Source of the DNA: Thermodesulfovibrionales bacterium
Lineage (GTDB): Bacteria; Nitrospirota; Thermodesulfovibrionia; Thermodesulfovibrionales; Dissulfurispiraceae
Direction of reading: 5' to 3'
Assembly: GCA_020062545.1 (NCBI GenBank)
Contig: JAGUWD010000007.1
Location: forward strand, 248,001-312,000
DNA: 64,000 nucleotides
The position numbers were made by a program, and so were the translations under genes. This document shows positions 59,478-64,000 of the stretch, piece after piece (within the stretch, counting starts at the first letter, position 1; each line of letters starts with the position of its first letter). Under the pieces are notes generated by a model, which worked only from the letters and a program-made list of their open reading frames with translations, was not told the origin of the DNA and made no database searches.

Positions 59478-60707
59478 ATTTTCAGGGCAATTGCTTCCGG
59501 CTTCTTACTTTTCCTTGTGATTCTTGCAGCATATTTCTATTTTAAAGGACCTGCAGAAAACCACGGGATTGTCCAGATTCCTGCTGGTCAGGTCACTGAA
59601 CCTTCCGAGCAGTCAGCATCCCTTAATCATGGCAGCGATTCGACGAAGACAGTAGATGAGTCCATTAAGTCAATCGAGATATCGCCTTTACAGGAAAGCG
59701 ATGTAAAGATTGATGAGAGGAACAGGGAATTGTGGCTTAAAGCAGAAGCAATGGCAAAGGCAGGAGACAATGACAGTGCCATTAAACTGCTCAGGGAAAT
59801 CTCCGAAAGAGACAACCGTGCTTTTACCGGCATCGGTATCTTGTCTATGAAGACCGGAAAATACGATGATGCAATAAAATACCTCGAAAAGGCCATAGAG
59901 TACGACGGTAATAATTTCACTGCAATAAGAGTTCTTGCCCTTGCTTATTACAAAACTGACCGCCTTGATAAGAGCCTCCATAATATTGAAAAAGGCCTTT
60001 CCATTAAAGAGGATCAGACGCTGCAGTTCCTCCGTGATAAGATTGGTAGAGAACACCGGACGCAGCAAAAATTTATCGATGAAAGTACCCGGCACTTCAA
60101 GGTTATTTTCGATGGGCACGAAAACGGCAATATCAGCAGGAAGGTATTGGGAATTCTTGATGACGCATACAGGTTTGTCGGTAAGGAGCTTAATTATTTC
60201 CCTGATCAGCCCATAACTGTGATTATCTATACTGAAAAGGAATTCTTTGATACCACGCTGGCCCCTGGATGGGCCGGCGGTGCATATGATCTTATAGGAG
60301 GGAAGATCCGCATCCCGGTAAAGGGAGTGGAGGGCAAAGAGGCCGAACTGAAAAGGGTGCTATTTCACGAATATGTGCATGCCATGGTTGATTCCATTAC
60401 ACATCGTTGTCCCCTCTGGATTAATGAGGGTCTTGCTGAATATTTTTCGAGGAATTATCCAAAGAGAATCGGTCAGGTTGTTCCTCTGAATTATCTTGAG
60501 AACTCATTTGTATGGCTCGGAGGAAGAGTGGGCATTGCTTACTGGGAGAGCCACTCAGCAGTGTCGTATCTCATAGAGAGGTATGGTGCTTCAAGGATGA
60601 AGGATTTGCTGATATCTCTCTCAAAGGGGGCGGATATGAATCAGGCATTCAAGGAAACGTTTAGCATTTCATATAATGAATTTATTTCGTCATGGGGGAA
60701 GGGCTGA
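59478..60707 (+). CDS. anchored TPR protein with peptidase MA-like domain, apparent ATT start
   Basis: About 409 residues. The N-terminal helix FRAIASGFLLFLVILAAYFYF anchors it in the membrane; TPR-like repeats follow (about 75-165, AMAKAGDNDSAIKLLREI and GKYDDAIKYLEKAIEYDG), then a gluzincin-type domain with HEYVHAMVDSI and downstream NEGLAEYFS supplying HExxH and the third ligand Glu. GGGAGGTGA is seven bases before ATT 59478; no ATG, GTG or TTG exists in frame before GTG 59517, which would cut the helix in half. Likely a periplasm-facing metallopeptidase. Confidence 0.85.
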   Translation: MFRAIASGFLLFLVILAAYFYFKGPAENHGIVQIPAGQVTEPSEQSASLNHGSDSTKTVDESIKSIEISPLQESDVKIDERNRELWLKAEAMAKAGDNDSAIKLLREISERDNRAFTGIGILSMKTGKYDDAIKYLEKAIEYDGNNFTAIRVLALAYYKTDRLDKSLHNIEKGLSIKEDQTLQFLRDKIGREHRTQQKFIDESTRHFKVIFDGHENGNISRKVLGILDDAYRFVGKELNYFPDQPITVIIYTEKEFFDTTLAPGWAGGAYDLIGGKIRIPVKGVEGKEAELKRVLFHEYVHAMVDSITHRCPLWINEGLAEYFSRNYPKRIGQVVPLNYLENSFVWLGGRVGIAYWESHSAVSYLIERYGASRMKDLLISLSKGADMNQAFKETFSISYNEFISSWGKG

Positions 60708-60710
60708 GCC

Positions 60711-60738
60711 TTGACATAAGTTTCTTGTTTCCGATAAT
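60711..60738 (+). promoter_or_regulatory. promoter of the riboswitch-htpX transcript
   Basis: TTGACA (60711-60716) and GATAAT (60733-60738), 16-bp spacing. Transcription would begin a few bases before the riboswitch P1 stem. Confidence 0.75.
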
Positions 60739-60748
60739 CTAAAAATTA

Positions 60749-60846
60749 GTAAAGGGGAGTAGCTGAAACAGTGCATATCGTCAGCACGTCTGCTTTATGC
60801 AGGCCGGTAGCACTGGTTAGGAAAAACTAACAGGCAAGACCTTTAC
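60749..60846 (+). ncRNA. yybP-ykoY manganese riboswitch
   Basis: The diagnostic GTAAAGGGGAGTAGC segment (60749-60763) and the closing AGGCAAGACCTTTAC (60832-60846) are present, with the internal TCGTCAGCACG and GCCGGTAGCA loops expected of the yybP-ykoY aptamer. P1 is formed by GTAAAGG (60749-60755) and CCTTTAC (60840-60846). The aptamer binds Mn2+. Here it lies directly behind a promoter and in front of htpX. Family assignment is from recognised consensus, not from a covariance search. Confidence 0.85.
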
Positions 60847-60908
60847 CGCAATGAGTATTTATTGGTAAACTGTTATTAATAAGTATTTGTTGCGGTAAAG
60901 GTCTTTTT
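60838..60908 (+). terminator. riboswitch-controlled intrinsic terminator
   Basis: GACCTTTACCGCAA (60838-60851) pairs perfectly over 14 bp with TTGCGGTAAAGGTC (60890-60903) and is followed by TTTTT. The left strand includes the 3' side of aptamer P1, so P1 and the terminator exclude each other: Mn2+ binding should favour P1 and allow readthrough into htpX. Confidence 0.92.
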
Positions 60909-60925
60909 AATTGGAGGTGTAAAAG

Positions 60926-61774
60926 ATGAATGGATTAAAGACAATGGTTTTAATGGTTACATTGACCTTAATGCTTGTGGCAATAGGAGGCCTTCTGGGC
61001 GGCAAGTCAGGGATGACATTTGCTTTAATCATGGCCTTTGGAATGAACTTTATTACATACTTGTTCAGCGATAAGATAGTGCTGAAGATGTATGGTGCAA
61101 AGCCGGTAACAGAGGCAGAGGCTCCAGAGCTTTACGGCATTGTAAGAAGGCTTGCCCACAGAGCGGAGCTTCCGATGCCGAAGGTATATATAATGGATGA
61201 AGACCAGCCCAATGCATTTGCAACAGGAAGGAATCCAAATCATGGCGTGGTTGCCGTTACAACAGGCATAATGAGAATCCTTTCGAGGGAAGAGCTTGAA
61301 GGCGTCATAGCCCATGAACTTGCCCATATAAAACACAGGGATATACTTGTAGGCACAGTTGCTGCAACAATCGCAGGAGCTATAAGCTATCTTGCTCAGA
61401 TGGCACAGTGGGCAATGATATTTGGAGGAAGGCATGACGATGAAGAAGGAGGCAGCAATCCCATAGCAGCTATAGTAATGATGATTGTTGGCCCCATAGC
61501 TGCAATGATGGTGCAGATGGCAATATCCCGCTCAAGGGAGTACGGTGCAGATACTGGCGGTGCAAGGATCGCGGGCAATCCGATGCATCTCGCAAATGCC
61601 CTTAAAAAACTTCACATGGCTTCCCAGAGGATACCAATGGATGCAAACCCTGCAACATCCCACATGTTTATAGTGAACCCTCTTTCAGGCGGAGGACTTT
61701 TGAAGCTTTTCAGCACACATCCGCCAATAGAAGAGAGGATAGCAAGGCTTGAGGCCATGAGAATGGGAAGTTAA
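60926..61774 (+). CDS. htpX: membrane zinc metalloprotease HtpX
   Basis: A 282-residue inner-membrane protease that removes misfolded membrane proteins. Two N-terminal helices, then the active site [10 protein letters not shown] (about 130) between them and two further helices, and the third zinc ligand in [17 protein letters not shown] (about 201). TTGGAGGTG precedes ATG. Directly downstream of the Mn riboswitch and terminator, so it should be induced by manganese. Control of htpX by this riboswitch class is not something I know from the literature. Confidence 0.95.
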   Translation: MNGLKTMVLMVTLTLMLVAIGGLLGGKSGMTFALIMAFGMNFITYLFSDKIVLKMYGAKPVTEAEAPELYGIVRRLAHRAELPMPKVYIMDEDQPNAFATGRNPNHGVVAVTTGIMRILSREELEGVIAHELAHIKHRDILVGTVAATIAGAISYLAQMAQWAMIFGGRHDDEEGGSNPIAAIVMMIVGPIAAMMVQMAISRSREYGADTGGARIAGNPMHLANALKKLHMASQRIPMDANPATSHMFIVNPLSGGGLLKLFSTHPPIEERIARLEAMRMGS

Positions 61775-61797
61775 AAATAGAGTAATGGAGCATTGGA

Positions 61798-62295
61798 ATG
61801 ATGAATAAGCCGATGGTTTTGATACTTATGGGAAGCGACAGTGACCTTGAAGTTATGGAAAAGGCAGCGGGGGTCCTAAAGGAGATGGGTGTCCCTTATG
61901 AGATGGACATAAGCTCCGCTCACAGGCTTCCTGAAAAGACAGCCGAATACGCAAAGAATGCCAGGGAACGAGGCATTGAGGTGATAATAGCAGGTGCAGG
62001 AATGGCAGCCCATCTTGCAGGGGTGATTGCATCACATACGACACTGCCTGTTATCGGCGTGCCTCTTAAATCAGGAGCATTGAATGGCATTGATGCATTA
62101 TATTCGACAGTGCAAATGCCTCCGGGAATACCTGTGGCAACGGTCGCAATTGATGGTGCTAAAAACGCCGCATATCTTGCATGCTCCATCCTTTCTATAA
62201 AACATCCTGAAATAGCCGACAGGTTGGAGGCTTTCAGGGAAAAGACAAGAAAGTCGTTGCTGGAGAAATCGAAGGAGCTAAAGAAGTCTCTATAA
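61798..62295 (+). CDS. purE: N5-carboxyaminoimidazole ribonucleotide mutase
   Basis: A 165-residue class I PurE converting N5-CAIR to CAIR in purine synthesis. [15 protein letters not shown] (about 11), [10 protein letters not shown] (catalytic His) and [16 protein letters not shown] are intact. Length is normal. The short gap after htpX carries a GGAGTAATGGAG-type word repeat that may serve as the ribosome site; ATG 61798 or 61801. Possibly cotranscribed with htpX. Confidence 0.96.
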   Translation: MMNKPMVLILMGSDSDLEVMEKAAGVLKEMGVPYEMDISSAHRLPEKTAEYAKNARERGIEVIIAGAGMAAHLAGVIASHTTLPVIGVPLKSGALNGIDALYSTVQMPPGIPVATVAIDGAKNAAYLACSILSIKHPEIADRLEAFREKTRKSLLEKSKELKKSL

Positions 62296-62324
62296 TACCA
62301 AGCCTTCACAGAACTGCAAATAAG

Positions 62325-62352
62325 CCCTTGCCACTTAAGGTAAGGGTTTTTT
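62325..62352 (+). terminator. terminator after purE
   Basis: CCCTTGCC (62325-62332) pairs with GGTAAGGG (62339-62346, one G-T pair) and is followed by six T residues. It lies against the end of the convergent lysR gene. Confidence 0.85.
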
Positions 62353-63259
62353 ATTTATAAAGGAGATTGTTATAAGGATAGTTTTCAAGGTAAGAAACAA
62401 ACTCTTCGGAAGCCGGCGAAAGGACTATGTTTGGGGGCATTATAAGTGAGAAACTCCGGAGTATTTTTTCTTCCCTTGGAACAATAAACTTTAGTTTCCC
62501 TGTTTTAATTTCTTCTCTGGCATCCCATTTTGAAATTATGGATATCCCCGCCCCTCCGGCAACAGCCTCTTTTATGGACTCGGTACTGCCAAGTACAAGG
62601 GCTATGTGCAGCTTATTGACACCGATTCCGTGCGATAGGAGATATTCCTCTATCTTCTGTCTCGTGGCTGAACCTGCTTCTCTCATGATAAAAGGCTCTT
62701 TTGTTATCTCTAAAATGGAAACCAATTCCTTCCGGGACCATGGATGAACCGGAGGTACAATAAAACCCAACTCATCTTGAACTACCGGCTCTATCTTAAA
62801 CCCGCTTTTTGACGGTTCTCCTGCCACAATCCCGAAATCGATAAATCCGGCATTCAGGAGGTCTTCGATTCTTTTTGCATTACCTACCAGCATATTTATT
62901 CTTATCCTGGGATGTTTTTTTCTGAAATCGATTATGACATTTGGAAGCACATGATTGCCGAGGGTTGTGCTTGCGCCGAATGTGACGCCTCCCTTTATCA
63001 TCCCTGTCGCTTTGCCTATCTCCTTCTCTATTTTCTCGTGAAGATCAAGTATTTTTTTTGCATATTTATACATGACTTCGCCAGCAGCAGTGAGAGTCAC
63101 CGAGCCTCTGGATCTGTCAAGAAGCTTTGTGCCGCATATTTCTTCAAGCGCCTGAATCTGGAGGCTGACAGCAGGCTGTGTAATGTGAACAATCTTAGAG
63201 GTCTTCGAAAAACTTCCGGTTTCTGCGATGGTGCAGAATATCTTGAATTTATACACCAT
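62351..63259 (-). CDS. LysR-family transcriptional regulator
   Basis: A 302-residue regulator: N-terminal winged helix (FCTIAETGSFSKTSKIVHITQPAVSLQIQALEEICGTKLLDRS, about 8-51) and a periplasmic-binding-protein-like effector domain (from about residue 90, GGVTFGASTTLGNHVLP). Relatives include CysB/CbbR-type regulators. It is divergent from the biotin carboxylase gene, which it probably controls, and from itself through the palindrome at 63267. Confidence 0.94.
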   Translation of the reverse strand: MVYKFKIFCTIAETGSFSKTSKIVHITQPAVSLQIQALEEICGTKLLDRSRGSVTLTAAGEVMYKYAKKILDLHEKIEKEIGKATGMIKGGVTFGASTTLGNHVLPNVIIDFRKKHPRIRINMLVGNAKRIEDLLNAGFIDFGIVAGEPSKSGFKIEPVVQDELGFIVPPVHPWSRKELVSILEITKEPFIMREAGSATRQKIEEYLLSHGIGVNKLHIALVLGSTESIKEAVAGGAGISIISKWDAREEIKTGKLKFIVPREEKILRSFSLIMPPNIVLSPASEEFVSYLENYPYNNLLYK

Positions 63260-63266
63260 TGTTTAA

Positions 63267-63285
63267 CATAACATATTTAGTTATG
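63267..63285. promoter_or_regulatory. LysR-type operator
   Basis: CATAAC-N7-GTTATG, a perfect 6+7+6 palindrome of the T-N11-A type, eight bases upstream of the lysR start in the 161-bp divergent gap. Confidence 0.6.
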
Positions 63286-63420
63286 AATTTTAATTATAGA
63301 AAAATAAGAAAGATGTTTATTAACGGTTACGGCATTTTACACTATATTTTCAAAGAAACTGCAATGAAGTGCCGATGAATTTTTGTTATAATAGTCTTTC
63401 GTGTATAAGGAGTATTTTCT

Positions 63421-64000
63421 ATGAAGAAGAGAACGATAAAAAAGGTATTGATTGCAAACAGGGGTGTTCCTGCTGTAAGGATAATGCATACATGCAGGGA
63501 CAGAAAGATCCCCACTACTGCTGTTTACAGCACTCCTGATCGTCTCGCGCATCATGTATTTATGGCGGATACTGCCGTGCATATCGGCGAGGCGCCACCC
63601 ATAGAGTCTTATCTCAATATGGATAAGATGATTGATGCTGCACTCAAGAGCAAGTCAGATGCGATACATCCGGGATGGGGATTCCTTGCAGAGAAAGAGG
63701 ATTTTGCCCAGAAGGTGATAGATGCCGGGTTGATATGGGTAGGGCCTTCGCCAAAGGTCATAAGGCTCATGGGCGACAAGATAGAGGCGAAGCTTATTGC
63801 GCAAAAGGCGAATGTACCAACGATTCCAGGACTCAATGATGTCACCGATATAAATCAGATAAAGAAATGGATGAAGGCTGAAAAGGTAACCTTCCCAGTA
63901 ATGATAAAGGCCGCAGCAGGCGGTGGCGGCAAGGGGATGGTGAAGGTAGAGAATGAAGACCAGTTACCTCAGGCTTTTGCACAGGCCCGTTCAGAGGCAA
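63421..64000 (+). CDS. biotin carboxylase (pyruvate/acyl-CoA carboxylase subunit A), 3' end outside window
   Basis: The first 193 codons of a biotin carboxylase. KKVLIANRGVPAVRIMHTCRD is the N-terminal Rossmann motif, where the usual GEIA is GVPA; then SDAIHPGWGFLAEKEDFA, the MGDKIEAK segment and the ATP-grasp glycine loop KAAAGGGGKGMVKV. ATP-dependent carboxylation of biotin is the reaction. The partner could be the carboxyltransferase of pyruvate, 2-oxoglutarate or an acyl-CoA; the sequence seen cannot decide. ATG 63421 follows AAGGAG. Divergent from the LysR regulator. Confidence 0.93.
   Translation, partial: MKKRTIKKVLIANRGVPAVRIMHTCRDRKIPTTAVYSTPDRLAHHVFMADTAVHIGEAPPIESYLNMDKMIDAALKSKSDAIHPGWGFLAEKEDFAQKVIDAGLIWVGPSPKVIRLMGDKIEAKLIAQKANVPTIPGLNDVTDINQIKKWMKAEKVTFPVMIKAAAGGGGKGMVKVENEDQLPQAFAQARSEA

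Overview
The window reads as a chromosomal segment of an anaerobic or microaerophilic, Gram-negative, menaquinone-using bacterium, most likely Nitrospirota (Thermodesulfovibrio-like) or a related deltaproteobacterial-type lineage. This is inferred from gene content: futalosine hydrolase, a triheme c7-type cytochrome, a split Rieske/cytochrome b complex, a type I-beta DAHP synthase, the order cmk-plsC-ispH-rpsA-sppA-himD, a TreT-type trehalose synthase and two-subunit-type biotin carboxylase. No 16S gene is present to settle it. Coding density is high and there are no complete insertion sequences, prophage or CRISPR arrays.

Layout. 0-5 kb: HEAT-like protein, cold shock protein, two small unknowns, an unusual FolD preceded by a HAD-phosphatase remnant, pyrE, mqnB-osmC and a triheme cytochrome. 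5-13.6 kb: nadB, pyk, then an aromatic amino acid operon (pheA-hisC-aroF-tyrA-aroA) with a small TA-flanked inverted-repeat element before it. 13.6-16.9 kb: an accessory pocket with a PIN-type toxin-antitoxin pair, an Mrr restriction endonuclease, a DUF2283 protein and a BrnT/BrnA pair; each toxin-antitoxin stretch is bracketed by its own direct repeats. 16.9-25.6 kb: cmk-plsC-ispH-rpsA-sppA-himD, a Rieske/cyt b complex and two oligopeptide ABC ATPases. 25.6-31.6 kb (minus strand): lysA-dapF-PilZ-dapA-resA-HDOD-P-loop. 31.7-37.7 kb: aconitase, tRNA-Lys and tRNA-Glu, TSUP and ChrA transporters, two HEAT proteins.

37.7-56.3 kb looks like an osmoadaptation island: GlgC (ADP-glucose), MpgP/GpgP phosphatase, glycerate kinase, GpgS, TreT, fused OtsA-OtsB and an Mgs/Ggs-like glycosyltransferase for glucosyl- or mannosylglycerate and trehalose, together with two mechanosensitive-channel-type proteins and three cation antiporters (Na+/H+, KefB-like, Ca2+/Na+). 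56.3-64 kb: MFS exporter, HD phosphohydrolase, ChrB flanked by TGTAACA palindromes, an anchored TPR/metallopeptidase-like protein, a yybP-ykoY (Mn2+) riboswitch with a clear terminator switch upstream of htpX, purE, a LysR regulator and a truncated biotin carboxylase gene.

The most unusual signal is a dispersed family of short elements made of several degenerate copies of a 7-14 nt word, usually followed by copies of its reverse complement. They occur between genes and, strikingly, in frame inside nadB, aroA, oppF, mpgP, a glycerate kinase and, as the signal-peptide region, in a HEAT protein and a TlpA/ResA thioredoxin. They resemble Rickettsia palindromic elements in behaviour but not in sequence. 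Other items worth a look are a FolD lacking two catalytic residues, two genes that appear to start at AUU behind good Shine-Dalgarno sites, and the Mn riboswitch placed on htpX.
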